64,000 bases of DNA, taken from Micrococcus sp. 2A. GTDB lineage: Bacteria > Actinomycetota > Actinomycetes > Actinomycetales > Micrococcaceae. The stretch covers positions 992,001-1,056,000 of the forward strand of contig NZ_CP154351.1 in NCBI RefSeq assembly GCF_039519235.1, read 5' to 3'. The notes under the pieces were generated by a model. It ran no database searches, was not told the origin of the DNA, and was given only the letters and a program-made list of their open reading frames with translations. The translations under genes and the position numbers were made by a program. Position 1 is the first letter of the stretch. Each line of letters begins with the position of its first letter. Below, one piece after another: positions 49,671 through 58,229 of this stretch.

Positions 49671-51257
49671 GTGTTCACCTCCCTGTCCGACCGCCTCTCC
49701 GCCACGTTCCGCAACCTCAAGGGCAAGGGGCGGCTGACCGAGGCGGACATCGACGCCACCGCGCGCGAGATCCGGCGCGCCCTCCTGGACGCCGACGTCG
49801 CCGTCCCCGTGGTGCGCCAGTTCATCTCCCAGGTGAAGGAGCGCGCCCTCGGCTCCGAGGTGGCCCAGGCGCTGAACCCGGGCCAGCAGATCGTGAAGAT
49901 CGTCAACGAGGAGCTCGTGACCATCCTGGGCGGGGAGACCCGCCGCATCCGGCACGCCAAGACCGGCACCACCGTGATCATGCTCGTGGGCCTGCAGGGC
50001 GCCGGCAAGACCACCCTCGCGGGCAAGCTCGCGCATCTGCTCAAGTCCCAGGGCCACACCCCGCTCCTCGTGGCGTGCGACCTGCAGCGCCCCAACGCGG
50101 TGAAGCAGCTCCAGGTGGGCGGCCAGCGCGCCGGCGTGCCCGTGTACGCCCCGCACCCGGGCGTCTCCTCCGAGTTCGAGGCCGCCACGGGCGACCCCGT
50201 GCAGGTGGCCCGGGAGGGCGTGGCCGAGGCCAACGCCAAGTACCACGACGTGGTCATCATCGACACCGCCGGCCGTCTCGGCGTGGACGCCGAGCTCATG
50301 CGCCAGGCCGCGGACATCCGCGCCGCCGTGCAGCCGGACGAGGTCCTCTTCGTCATCGACGCGATGATCGGCCAGGACGCCGTGGCCACCGCACAGGCCT
50401 TCAACGAGGGCGTCGGCTTCACCGGCGTGGTCCTCACCAAGCTCGACGGCGATGCCCGCGGCGGCGCCGCGCTGTCGGTCCGCCAGGTGACCGGTCAGCC
50501 CATCATGTTCGCCTCCACGGGCGAGGGGCTGAAGGACTTCGAGGTCTTCCACCCGGACCGCATGGCATCCCGCATCCTCGACATGGGCGACGTCATGTCG
50601 CTCATCGAGCAGGCCGAGCAGAACTGGGACCGCGCCGAGGCCGAGAAGATGGCCAAGAAGTTCGCGGACCAGGAGGACTTCACCCTCGACGACTTCCTGC
50701 AGCAGATGCAGCAGCTCAAGAAGATGGGCTCGCTGAAGAAAATGCTCATGATGATGCCGGGTGCCCAGGGCATGCGGCAGCAGCTCGAGCAGTTCGACGA
50801 GTCCTCCATCGGCCGCGTGGAGGCGATCATCCACTCGATGACCCCGCACGAGCGCGTGGCCCCGAAGATCATCAACGGCTCCCGCCGCGCGCGCATCGCC
50901 CGCGGCTCCGGATCCCAGGTCTCCGAGGTGAACGCCCTCCTGGAGCGCTTCGCTGAGGCGCAGAAGATGATGAAGAAGATGGCCTCGGGCGGCGGCCTGC
51001 CGGGCATGCCCGGCATGGGCCACGGCGGCACCTCTCGGAAGGCCAAGGGCAAGAACGCCAAGAACAGGGTGAAGTCCGGCAACCCGGCCAAGGCCGCGGC
51101 CGAGCGCAAGGCCCTCGAGGAGCGCCAGGCGCGTTCCGCGCAGGCCGGCGCGGGCTCCATGTTCGGCCAGGGCGCCGGCGGCATGGACCTCGAGAACTTC
51201 GACCCGTCGAGCCTGAACCTGCCCGCCGGCTTCGAGAAGTACCTCAAGGACCGCTGA
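49671..51257 (+). CDS. ffh: Signal recognition particle protein Ffh
   Basis: Ffh binds signal peptides and the SRP RNA. The 528-residue protein has the N domain, then the G domain with VGLQGAGKTTLAGKLAHLL, CDLQRPNAVKQLQ, DTAGRLGVDAELM and TKLDGDARGGAALS. The methionine-rich M domain has QQMQQLKKMGSLKKMLMMMPG and the RNA-binding helix SRRARIARGSGSQVSEVN. The C-terminal 90 residues are a basic extension rich in Lys and Gly, longer than in E. coli. GTG start. It heads the block that continues to rpsP and khpA. Confidence 0.96.
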   Translation: MFTSLSDRLSATFRNLKGKGRLTEADIDATAREIRRALLDADVAVPVVRQFISQVKERALGSEVAQALNPGQQIVKIVNEELVTILGGETRRIRHAKTGTTVIMLVGLQGAGKTTLAGKLAHLLKSQGHTPLLVACDLQRPNAVKQLQVGGQRAGVPVYAPHPGVSSEFEAATGDPVQVAREGVAEANAKYHDVVIIDTAGRLGVDAELMRQAADIRAAVQPDEVLFVIDAMIGQDAVATAQAFNEGVGFTGVVLTKLDGDARGGAALSVRQVTGQPIMFASTGEGLKDFEVFHPDRMASRILDMGDVMSLIEQAEQNWDRAEAEKMAKKFADQEDFTLDDFLQQMQQLKKMGSLKKMLMMMPGAQGMRQQLEQFDESSIGRVEAIIHSMTPHERVAPKIINGSRRARIARGSGSQVSEVNALLERFAEAQKMMKKMASGGGLPGMPGMGHGGTSRKAKGKNAKNRVKSGNPAKAAAERKALEERQARSAQAGAGSMFGQGAGGMDLENFDPSSLNLPAGFEKYLKDR

Positions 51258-51270
51258 GCCCCGGGTCGAC

Positions 51271-51304
51271 GACGACGACGGCGCCCGGCGCGGCCGTCGT
51301 CGTC
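51271..51304 (+). terminator. Terminator after ffh
   Basis: A perfect 12-bp stem GACGACGACGGC/GCCGTCGTCGTC with a 10-base loop lies 13 bases after the ffh stop. The rest of the gap up to rpsP (51305-51489) shows a CAGAAT (51344-51349) and a TATCCT (51384-51389) as possible -10 boxes for rpsP, neither with a clear -35. Confidence 0.55.
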
Positions 51305-51489
51305 CTCCTCGCGCGTCGAGGTGCGCGAGCCGGGGGAGTCTGGCAGAATGGCCCGGTACTGAGCGTGAGCCCGGACGACCCTCTATCCTCCGCGCGCTCC
51401 GTTCCGTTTAGCCCGGTCGCATGCCCCGCTGCCCCCACGCGGAGAACCGATCGCGGCCCCCTGATCTCTACCAAGGAGTGACCACACAC

Positions 51490-51933
51490 GTGGCTGTCAA
51501 GATTCGTCTGAAGCGGTTCGGCAAGATCCGCGCCCCGTACTATCGCATCGTCGTCGCCGACTCCCGCACCCGCCGTGACGGCCGTGCGATCGAGGAGATC
51601 GGCAAGTACCACCCCACCGAGGAGCCCTCGTTCATCGAGGTCGACTCGGAGCGCGCGCAGTACTGGCTCTCCGTGGGCGCACAGCCCACCGAGCAGGTCG
51701 CCGCCCTCCTGAAGATCACCGGTGACTGGCAGAAGTTCAAGGGCGAGGCCGGCGCCGAGGGCACCCTGCGGACCAAGGCTGAGAAGGAGGCCTTCGTGGC
51801 CCCCTCCAAGGGCTCGGTCATCATCCCCGAGGAGCCCAAGAAGGAGGAGGCCCCGGCCGAGGCTGAGACCCCGGCCGAGGCTCCTGCCGCGGAGGCCGAG
51901 GCCCCGGCCGAGGACGCCGAGAAGTCTGAGTGA
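51490..51933 (+). CDS. rpsP: 30S ribosomal protein S16
   Basis: The first 85 residues are S16: [53 protein letters not shown]. The protein is 147 residues, longer than the 80-90 of many bacteria, because of an acidic Ala/Glu/Pro tail (repeats of EAPAEAE) seen in other actinobacteria. The GTG start follows AAGGAGTG nine bases upstream; an earlier ATG in the same frame lies in the leader. It overlaps khpA by four bases. Confidence 0.95.
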   Translation: MAVKIRLKRFGKIRAPYYRIVVADSRTRRDGRAIEEIGKYHPTEEPSFIEVDSERAQYWLSVGAQPTEQVAALLKITGDWQKFKGEAGAEGTLRTKAEKEAFVAPSKGSVIIPEEPKKEEAPAEAETPAEAPAAEAEAPAEDAEKSE

Positions 51934-52175
51934 CCATGCTGACCGAGGCCCTCGAACACCTGGTGCGAGGCATCGTGGACACGCCGGACGCCGTCCGGGT
52001 GGACGCGCGTGCCCAGCGCCGCGGTGACATGCTGGAGGTCCGTGTGGCCCCGGAGGACCTCGGTCGCGTGATCGGCCGTCAGGGCCGCACCGCCACCGCG
52101 CTGCGCACCGTGCTGGACGGCCTGGCCGGACACCCGGTCCGCGTGGACGTCGTGGAGACGGACCGCGCCCGCTGA
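51930..52175 (+). CDS. khpA: KH-domain RNA-binding protein KhpA (YlqC)
   Basis: An 81-residue single KH domain with [21 protein letters not shown], then the RNA-contacting [19 protein letters not shown] (GxxG reads GRQG). KhpA forms dimers with KhpB and binds many RNAs. It sits between rpsP and, normally, rimM. The GTG overlapping the rpsP stop is used; an ATG at 51936 is equally possible. A strong terminator follows. Confidence 0.9.
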   Translation: MTMLTEALEHLVRGIVDTPDAVRVDARAQRRGDMLEVRVAPEDLGRVIGRQGRTATALRTVLDGLAGHPVRVDVVETDRAR

Positions 52176-52201
52176 CCACTCCGCCGGGTCCACCCGGCAC
52201 C

Positions 52202-52244
52202 ACGATCCCCGCAGCCCCTGCCGTGCAGGAGCTGCGGGGATCGT
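52202..52244. terminator. Strong bidirectional terminator after khpA
   Basis: A 14-bp perfect stem (52202-52215 with 52231-52244) continues past one C-A mismatch into a 5-bp inner stem with a CGT loop. It separates rpsP-khpA from the convergent two-component operon. Confidence 0.75.
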
Positions 52245-52263
52245 CGCGTCCGGGGCCGTCGTG

Positions 52264-52950
52264 TCAGCCGGCTGACTCCTGCACGGTGGCGAGGCGGTAG
52301 CCGAGGCCGCGCACCGTGAGGATCCGGGACGCCCCGATCTTGGTCCGCAGGTACCGCACGTACACGTCCACGACGTTCGATCCGGACTCGAAGTCAGCTC
52401 CCCACACGCCGTCGAGGAGCTGCTCCCGGCTGAGCACCTGGCCCGGATGGCGCAGGAACTCCTCGGCCAGGGCGAACTCCCGGGCCGAGAGGTTCACCGG
52501 CTCCCCGCTCAGGGTGAGCAGGTGGGCGGCCGGGTCCAGCTCCAGGTCGCCGTGCCGGAGCACGGCGTCCACGGGCGCGGGAGCGGGAGTGCCGGGACGC
52601 AGGCGCAGGCGCACGCGGGCGAGGAGCTCGGCGAACCGGAAGGGCTTGGGCATGTAGTCGTCCGCCCCGGAGCTGAGTCCCTCCACGGTGTCCTCCGCCG
52701 AGGAGCGTGCCGTGAGGATGATGACCGGCAGCTCCCCGTCCTGGGCGCGGATCCGGGACAGGACCTCGAAGCCGTCGACGTCGGGGAGCCCCAGGTCGAG
52801 GATCACGAGGTCGAACGCGCCCGTCATGGCCAGGGCGATGCCCTCGGCGCCGGTGCCCGCCGTCGTCACGGCGTACCCCTCCGCGGCGAAGCCCTTGGTG
52901 ACGAAGCCGGCGATCCGCTCCTCGTCCTCGATCAGCAGCAGGGGGATCAT
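52264..52950 (-). CDS. OmpR/PhoB family response regulator
   Basis: The 228-residue regulator has a receiver domain (LLLIEDEERIAGFV, phospho-acceptor Asp in LVILDLGLPDVDG at about residue 52, ILTARSS, and the Lys in YMPKPFRF) and a winged-helix DNA-binding domain with LSAREFALAEEFLRHPGQVLS, VVDVYVRYLRTKIG and VRGLGYRLA. All phosphotransfer residues are present. The ATG overlaps the stop of the adjacent sensor kinase, its cognate partner. Confidence 0.93.
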   Translation of the reverse strand: MIPLLLIEDEERIAGFVTKGFAAEGYAVTTAGTGAEGIALAMTGAFDLVILDLGLPDVDGFEVLSRIRAQDGELPVIILTARSSAEDTVEGLSSGADDYMPKPFRFAELLARVRLRLRPGTPAPAPVDAVLRHGDLELDPAAHLLTLSGEPVNLSAREFALAEEFLRHPGQVLSREQLLDGVWGADFESGSNVVDVYVRYLRTKIGASRILTVRGLGYRLATVQESAG

Positions 52951-54443
52951 GGGCGGTCCTCTCGGTCGTCGATGCCGCCCGCCGGTCTCGGCGGGGGCGT
53001 GCCCTCCAGGGGCAGGCTCATGGTGAAGACGGACCCCCGGCGGGGCGCGGGGTCCACGGTGATCCGGCCGCCGTGGCCCTCCACGATCGTGCGGACGATC
53101 GCGAGGCCCAGGCCGGATCCCTCCGTCCGCCGGCCGTGGGCGCCGCGGCCGAATCGCTCGAAGATCACGTTGCGGTCCTCGGGGCGCACGCCCACGCCCG
53201 CGTCCTGCACCCACAGCCGCAGCATGCCTGCCCGCACCGCGGAGCCGATGCCCACGGGCGTCCCGGGCTCCGAGTAGCGCACGGCGTTCGCGGCCAGCTG
53301 CAGCCACGCCTGCGTCAGACGCTGTCCGTCCACCTGCGCGCTCACGGGGGCGGCGGCGTCCAGGCTCCACTGCCGGTCACCGAGGGCGCGGGCCCGTTCT
53401 AGCACCGCCTCGGTCAGCTCGGCCACGTCCGTGGGCGCGGGACGCAGGAAGTCCGGGCGCTCCGCCTTGGCGAGGGTGAGCAGGTCGTCGACGAGCCGGC
53501 CCATGAGCGCGAGCTCGTCCAGAGTCAGGCGCGTGCTCTCCCGCACGTCGTCGGGGTCCACGGGGTCCATGACCTCGAGGTGGCCCTGCACGATGGTGAG
53601 CGGTGTGCGCATCTCGTGCCCGACGTCGTCGAGGAGGCGCCGCTGGGACGCGAAGGAGTCTTCGAGACGGTCCAGCATCGCGTTGAAGCTGTGTCCCAGG
53701 TCCGCCACGTCGTCGTGGCCGAGCACCGTCACCCGGCGGTGCAGGTCATGCTCGGAGACCTCGGCGGCGGTGTCCCTCAGCGCCTCGAGGGGGGCGAAGA
53801 CCCGGTGCAGCAGGGGCACGCCCAACAGGAGCGCGAGCACGGTGGACAGCAGCGCGGACGCCGCGTATCCCACGAACGTGCGGTTGAGCCGATCCGTCTC
53901 GGCGTCCATGTCGAAGGCCAGCAGCAGGGCGCCCACGTCCTCGGGGCCTCGTCCGCCCACGGGGACCAGGGCGACCCGGTAGGCGGCCGTGTCCGTCTCG
54001 ACGCTCTCCAGCGTCACGACCTCCTCGTGCACCCGCTCCAGGGTCCACGCCACGAGCGCCCCGTCCTCCTCCAGGCGCAGTTCGACGGCGTCGGAGGCGG
54101 CGAGCGCGGCACGCTCGGCGTCGAATCCGAGCATCCCCTCGTTCTCGAGCGGCCGCACGCGCAGCATGGCCAGCCGGATGAGCTCGGCGGCGTTGGCGAC
54201 GGGCTGCCCGGTCTCCGGGACGAGGCCGGTGGAGGAGAGCAGGCCGACCTCCTCGACCGTGCGCTCGAGGTTGTCGTCCACGCGTTCGTTCATGCTCACG
54301 CGCTGGAAGGCATAGGCGGCGATCCCGGAGAGCGTCAGGGCCAGGACCACGACCAGGGCGAGGAGGAGGGACAGACGCCGCCGCACCGGCAGGCGGGACC
54401 AGGAGTCCGCCGCCGGGGCCTGTCGGGTCGCGACCGAGGCCAC
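52947..54443 (-). CDS. Sensor histidine kinase (complete)
   Basis: The 498-residue kinase has a membrane segment at about residues 25-47 (LLLALVVVLALTLSGIAAYAF), an extracytoplasmic domain of about 140 residues, a second membrane segment (ASALLSTVLALLLGVPLL), a HAMP linker, and a HisKA domain with the acceptor in DDVGHEMRTPLTIVQG. The ATPase domain has the N-box LQLAANAVRY, the G1 box VQDAGVGVRPED and the G2 box GSGLGLAIVRTI. It pairs with the response regulator. The gene upstream, 35 bases away in the same direction, encodes a secreted acidic protein that may be what it senses. Confidence 0.93.
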   Translation of the reverse strand: MASVATRQAPAADSWSRLPVRRRLSLLLALVVVLALTLSGIAAYAFQRVSMNERVDDNLERTVEEVGLLSSTGLVPETGQPVANAAELIRLAMLRVRPLENEGMLGFDAERAALAASDAVELRLEEDGALVAWTLERVHEEVVTLESVETDTAAYRVALVPVGGRGPEDVGALLLAFDMDAETDRLNRTFVGYAASALLSTVLALLLGVPLLHRVFAPLEALRDTAAEVSEHDLHRRVTVLGHDDVADLGHSFNAMLDRLEDSFASQRRLLDDVGHEMRTPLTIVQGHLEVMDPVDPDDVRESTRLTLDELALMGRLVDDLLTLAKAERPDFLRPAPTDVAELTEAVLERARALGDRQWSLDAAAPVSAQVDGQRLTQAWLQLAANAVRYSEPGTPVGIGSAVRAGMLRLWVQDAGVGVRPEDRNVIFERFGRGAHGRRTEGSGLGLAIVRTIVEGHGGRITVDPAPRRGSVFTMSLPLEGTPPPRPAGGIDDREDRP

Positions 54444-54478
54444 CGGGTCAGAGATCGGCCGCGGGGCGGCGCCCGGAG

Positions 54479-55075
54479 TCAGTCGTCGCCATGGTCGTCA
54501 ACCTCGTCAACCTCGTCAACCTCGTCGTCATCAGCGTCCTCGTCGTCATGGGCGTCCTCGTCGTCGTCATCCTCGTCGTCGTCGTCGTCCTCGTCCAGGG
54601 CGGACGGCGTCGGCGGCGGGAGCCGGGTGGGCGAGGCCGCTGCCGCGGGCGCGAGGGAGGAGGCGCTGCGCTTCGACGGCGCGTCCCGGGGCGACGTCGC
54701 CGCGGCGGAGGGCGCCGATGCGGGGGGCGCCGTCGCACGCGTCGTGGGGGAGGGGTCGGACGGGCGCGGGGCCGCCGCGGGGACCGAGGCCGTCCCCGTC
54801 CCCGTGGCCGTGGCCGGGCGCGGCGTCGTGGACCCGCCGTCCGAGGCGTGCGGGCCGGCCACGTCCGTCGACGGCGGGCTGGACGCCATGGGGCTCGACG
54901 CGGACGCGGAGGGCACGGCCGACCCGGTCGGACTCCCGAGGGTGATCTGGGGTCCCAGCACGGTCTCGGACTGACGGGAGGAGCCCACCACGAGGGCGAG
55001 CGCGCTGATCGCAAGCGCCAGGATGAGGGCGAAGGCGACGACGGGGCCGGATCTGCGGAGCATGCCGGACAGCAT
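54479..55075 (-). CDS. Secreted or membrane-anchored protein with Asp/Glu-rich tail
   Basis: I recognise no family. The 198-residue protein starts with a basic MLRRSG stretch and a hydrophobic segment (VVAFALILALAISALALVVG) that acts as anchor or signal. A 110-residue Ser/Ala/Pro/Thr-rich disordered stretch follows. The last 40 residues are almost entirely Asp and Glu with a few Ala, Val and His (for example DEDDDDDEDDDDEDAHDD). Such a tail could bind cations or cationic peptides. It is first in an operon with the intact sensor kinase and regulator, suggesting a sensory accessory role. The acid tail is encoded by GTC/GTT triplet runs on the plus strand. Confidence 0.65.
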   Translation of the reverse strand: MLSGMLRRSGPVVAFALILALAISALALVVGSSRQSETVLGPQITLGSPTGSAVPSASASSPMASSPPSTDVAGPHASDGGSTTPRPATATGTGTASVPAAAPRPSDPSPTTRATAPPASAPSAAATSPRDAPSKRSASSLAPAAAASPTRLPPPTPSALDEDDDDDEDDDDEDAHDDEDADDDEVDEVDEVDDHGDD

Positions 55076-55141
55076 CGCCCACCCGCATGAGGGACCGATG
55101 AGATCGGCCCCCGGCGGCTCGGACGGCGTCTTCTCATCCCG

Positions 55142-55168
55142 GCTTCACGAAGCGCTGGTGTGCTTCAC
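55142..55168. repeat. Direct repeat in the divergent intergenic region
   Basis: GCTTCAC occurs at 55142-55148 and 55162-55168, 20 bases apart, between the two-component operon and the P-loop gene. A TTGACC (55170-55175) follows at once and could be a -35. The gap 55076-55227 holds no other clear signal. Confidence 0.4.
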
Positions 55169-55227
55169 CTTGACCCGCCCGGCGACGCGTCGTCGAGCGA
55201 CTCCACCCCCTGAGAACGAGGTACACC

Positions 55228-56430
55228 ATGCAGTCCGAGGCCACTGACCTGATCAGCGCCATCTCCCTCGAGATGGAGCAGCGCTACCGCCACCTGTCCG
55301 ACAGCCCAGCCGAGGGGCACGCCGTGGACGGCGTGGAGGATGTGGAGCTGGCGCCGCGCCGCCTGCGCCGGGCGAAGACCTCCTACACGGCCCGGGCGTT
55401 CCGCACCGTGGCCCGGGAGAACGGGCACACCGGCTACGGACTGCGCCGGGGCCGTGGCGTGGCCCCCGCCGCGGGCGATCTCGTCCTGGCCCGCGTGGCC
55501 GCGATCGGCCAGCACAAGAGGCTCGAGGCCTACAACTCGCGCCGCCGCCATCTGTTCATGGGCGACGAGGTGATCGTGGCCTACGGCGACCGCTACGCCC
55601 CCGACCAGTTCCTCGCCGAGGTGCCCCACAACCTCGACTACACGAACCTCGTGGCCGCCGGCGGCATGGCCTCACGGGTCATCGAGAAGCACGAGGGGAT
55701 CGATCCGGCCACCGTCCTCGAGCCCGTGGGCCTCATCACCCGCGATGGCGAGGTCCTCACCCTCGCCGACCTGTCCGGCCACCGCATCCGTCCCTGGCAG
55801 GAGGCCCGGGCGGCGATGTCGGCGGACGGCCCCACGGTCGTGATGGTCTTCGGCTCCTCCATGAACTCCGGCAAGTCCACGACCGTCAGCTGCCTCGTCA
55901 ACGGCCTCGACCGAGCCGGGCTCCGAGTCCACGCGGGCAAGGCCACCGGCACGGGCGCCGGCAACGACGCGGGCCTCTTCCGCGACGGCGGCGCGGACCG
56001 TGTCGTGGACTTCACCGACTTCGGGCTCGCCTCGACCTTCAAGCTCTCCGTCGAACGGATCAAGGACGTCGTCTTCTCGATGGCGGCCGTGCTCGCCGAG
56101 GGCGGGCCCGACGTCGTCGTGATCGAGATCGCCGACGGCATCTACCAGGGGGAGACCGCGGCCCTCGTCGCGGACGAGGACTTCCGCGCCCTCACGGATC
56201 GGGTCCTGTTCGCGTGCGGGGAGGCACTCTCCGCGGCGGCCGGTGCGACCCTCCTGCAGGGTGCGGGCCTGCCCCTCGTGGCCGTCTCCGGTCGCCTGAC
56301 CTCGGCCCCGCTGATCGCGCGGGAGGCCGCCGCGGTGGTCTCCGTGCCGATCGTCCCGACCTTCGACCTCTGCGAGGCCGACGTGGCCTGCCGAACGCTC
56401 GGCCTGCCCGCGGAGGTCGCGGTCGCGTGA
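55228..56430 (+). CDS. P-loop NTPase of DUF1611/dethiobiotin-synthase-like type
   Basis: The protein has 400 residues in two parts. Residues 1-195 hold a basic, partly beta domain: AAGDLVLARVAAIGQHKRLE, HLFMGDEVIVAYGDRYAPDQ, then HNLDYTNLVAAGGMASRV. Residues 205-400 are a P-loop domain with MVFGSSMNSGKSTTVSCLV (Walker A), GKATGTGAGNDAGLFRDGGA and VVIEIADGIYQGETAAL. This resembles DUF1611 and other small-molecule kinase or ligase folds; no reaction is established. It has an ATG start with a GAGG ribosome binding site. Its stop overlaps the ABC-like gene, so the two proteins are made together. Confidence 0.65.
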   Translation: MQSEATDLISAISLEMEQRYRHLSDSPAEGHAVDGVEDVELAPRRLRRAKTSYTARAFRTVARENGHTGYGLRRGRGVAPAAGDLVLARVAAIGQHKRLEAYNSRRRHLFMGDEVIVAYGDRYAPDQFLAEVPHNLDYTNLVAAGGMASRVIEKHEGIDPATVLEPVGLITRDGEVLTLADLSGHRIRPWQEARAAMSADGPTVVMVFGSSMNSGKSTTVSCLVNGLDRAGLRVHAGKATGTGAGNDAGLFRDGGADRVVDFTDFGLASTFKLSVERIKDVVFSMAAVLAEGGPDVVVIEIADGIYQGETAALVADEDFRALTDRVLFACGEALSAAAGATLLQGAGLPLVAVSGRLTSAPLIAREAAAVVSVPIVPTFDLCEADVACRTLGLPAEVAVA

Positions 56431-58229
56431 GTGCGGCCATGCCGACGCTCTTCACCGGTCGACGGCGGCGCCTCTTCCTCTGGCTCGCCGGCCTGGGCCT
56501 CCTCCAGGCGGCGCTCTCCCTCCTGGTCGCGGTCCTCACCCCGCGCCTGCTCACGTCCGGCCCGGCGGCGTGGGGGCTGGCCCTCGCGCTCCTGACGGCG
56601 GCCCTCGGCGTGGGCGGCGCCCGCATCGGAGAGCGCGTCATCGCCGAGGACCTCGGCCAGGACTACGTCCGGGAGGTCCGCCGGCTCCTCGTGACGAGCG
56701 CCCTCGTGCCGGAGCGCAGCGCCAATCTGGGCAGCACGATCGCCCGCACCACGAACGACTTGACCGCGGTGAAGAACTGGGTCTCCCTGGGCATCAGCCC
56801 GATCGTGGTGGGCGTGCCCCTCGTGTTCGGGGTCGTCGGGGGGCTCGTGATCCTCCTGCCCGTGCTCGGCATGGTGGTCCTGGGCGTCCTCGCCGTGTTC
56901 GGTGTGGCCATGTGGCTGCTCTCCCGGGTGTTCTTCCGCCGTGCCGTGGCGCTGCGGCGCGTGCGTGGGAAGATGGCCGGGCACGTCGCGGACGCCGTCA
57001 CCGCAGCCGAGGGGATCCGCACCTCGGGCGGCGTGCGCCGCGAGGTCGGACGCGTGGACAGGATCTCCGGACAGATCCAGGAGGCCGCTCACCGGCGTGC
57101 CCTGGTCTCGGGCACGATGCGCGGCTCGGCCGCCTCCATCACCACGCTCCTCGGCGTGCTCGTGGCGATCACGGGCAGCCTCGCCGGGTCCACCGGCGCC
57201 GCGGTCACCACCTCCGTGTTCATCGCCGGCATGCTGGGTGCGCCCGTCACCGATCTGGGACGCGTGGGGGAGTACCGGCAGAACTACAACGCGGCCACCC
57301 GCATCCTGCTGCCCCTCGTGGAGAACGCGCGTCGACACCGTGAGCGGGAGCGCCTCCAGGAGCGGGCCCAGCGGCGGATGCGCCACCGGGCGGCCCGGGG
57401 CGGCGCCGCCCGCGGCTCGGTCCATGTGGCGGACCTGCGGGACGACGTCGGGAGCATCCCTGCGCTCGTGGCGGCCCCGGGGGCGCGCGTGCTGCTGACG
57501 GGCGGCTCGCCCGAACGGCTGCACCGCGTGACCCGGGAGATCACCGGGGACGTGCCCGGCTCGGAGGCCTGGATCACCGTGGACGGGCGCCACCTGAACG
57601 CGATGACGGCCAAGGAGCGGCGCGGCCTCCTCGGGATCGCCTCCCGGGACGTGCCCCTCGAGCGCGGCTCCATCTCCCGCGTCCTGCGCTACCGGGTGCC
57701 CGACGCCGGCGACGAGGCCGTGCGGTCGTTGCTGGGGCGCGTGGGCATGGCGGAGCGGATCGCCCGGCTGCCGGATGGGGAGCGCACGCGCTTGACCCGC
57801 GGCGGCGAGCCCCTCAGCGTGAACGAGCGGGCGCTGCTGAAGATCGCGCGCGCCGTGGCAGGCGAGCCGCCCCTGCTCCTGCTCCTGCACATCGAGGACC
57901 AGCTGGACACCGTGGACCGCCCGATCCTCGCGCGGATCCTGCGTGACTACCCCGGCTGCGTGATCCTGCGCAGCGCGAACCCCCACCACCTGCTCGAGCA
58001 CTACGACGTGTGGAACGTGGACGAGACGGCCCCCGCGGTCGTGGCCGCCCTTCCGCACGAGCAGACCCGCGCGCGGGGCCCACGCCCCACCACCTACCTC
58101 GCCGGCACGGACCGCGACCCGTTCGGTCCTCCCGTCCGCTGCTCCGCCGCGGAGCTGGCCGACCTGCGCCGCACCGGCGCCTCCGTCCGGGACCAGCCCG
58201 GTGACGACCTCGAAGGGGACGACGAATGA
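56427..58229 (+). CDS. ABC-exporter-like membrane protein with degenerate ATPase domain
   Basis: The protein has 600 residues. Residues 10-300 match an exporter transmembrane domain: about six segments, with RSANLGSTIARTTNDLTAVK and LLGVLVAITGSLAG. Residues 330-540 keep the nucleotide-binding-domain outline but not its catalytic residues. Walker A reads LLTGGSPERL (no GKS/T, about residue 355), the signature position reads LSVNERALLKIARA, Walker B reads LLLLLHIEDQLD with neither Asp nor Glu in place (about 485), and the H-loop histidine is replaced by Ala in LRSANP. It cannot be expected to hydrolyse ATP. Coupled by four-base overlaps on both sides. Confidence 0.75.
   Translation: MSAAMPTLFTGRRRRLFLWLAGLGLLQAALSLLVAVLTPRLLTSGPAAWGLALALLTAALGVGGARIGERVIAEDLGQDYVREVRRLLVTSALVPERSANLGSTIARTTNDLTAVKNWVSLGISPIVVGVPLVFGVVGGLVILLPVLGMVVLGVLAVFGVAMWLLSRVFFRRAVALRRVRGKMAGHVADAVTAAEGIRTSGGVRREVGRVDRISGQIQEAAHRRALVSGTMRGSAASITTLLGVLVAITGSLAGSTGAAVTTSVFIAGMLGAPVTDLGRVGEYRQNYNAATRILLPLVENARRHRERERLQERAQRRMRHRAARGGAARGSVHVADLRDDVGSIPALVAAPGARVLLTGGSPERLHRVTREITGDVPGSEAWITVDGRHLNAMTAKERRGLLGIASRDVPLERGSISRVLRYRVPDAGDEAVRSLLGRVGMAERIARLPDGERTRLTRGGEPLSVNERALLKIARAVAGEPPLLLLLHIEDQLDTVDRPILARILRDYPGCVILRSANPHHLLEHYDVWNVDETAPAVVAALPHEQTRARGPRPTTYLAGTDRDPFGPPVRCSAAELADLRRTGASVRDQPGDDLEGDDE

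Noticed and set aside
53580..54974. A 464-codon plus-strand frame across the sensor kinase and acidic-protein genes
   Set aside because: The Ser-rich translation comes from reading the acidic triplet repeat in another frame; the minus-strand kinase motifs are unambiguous.
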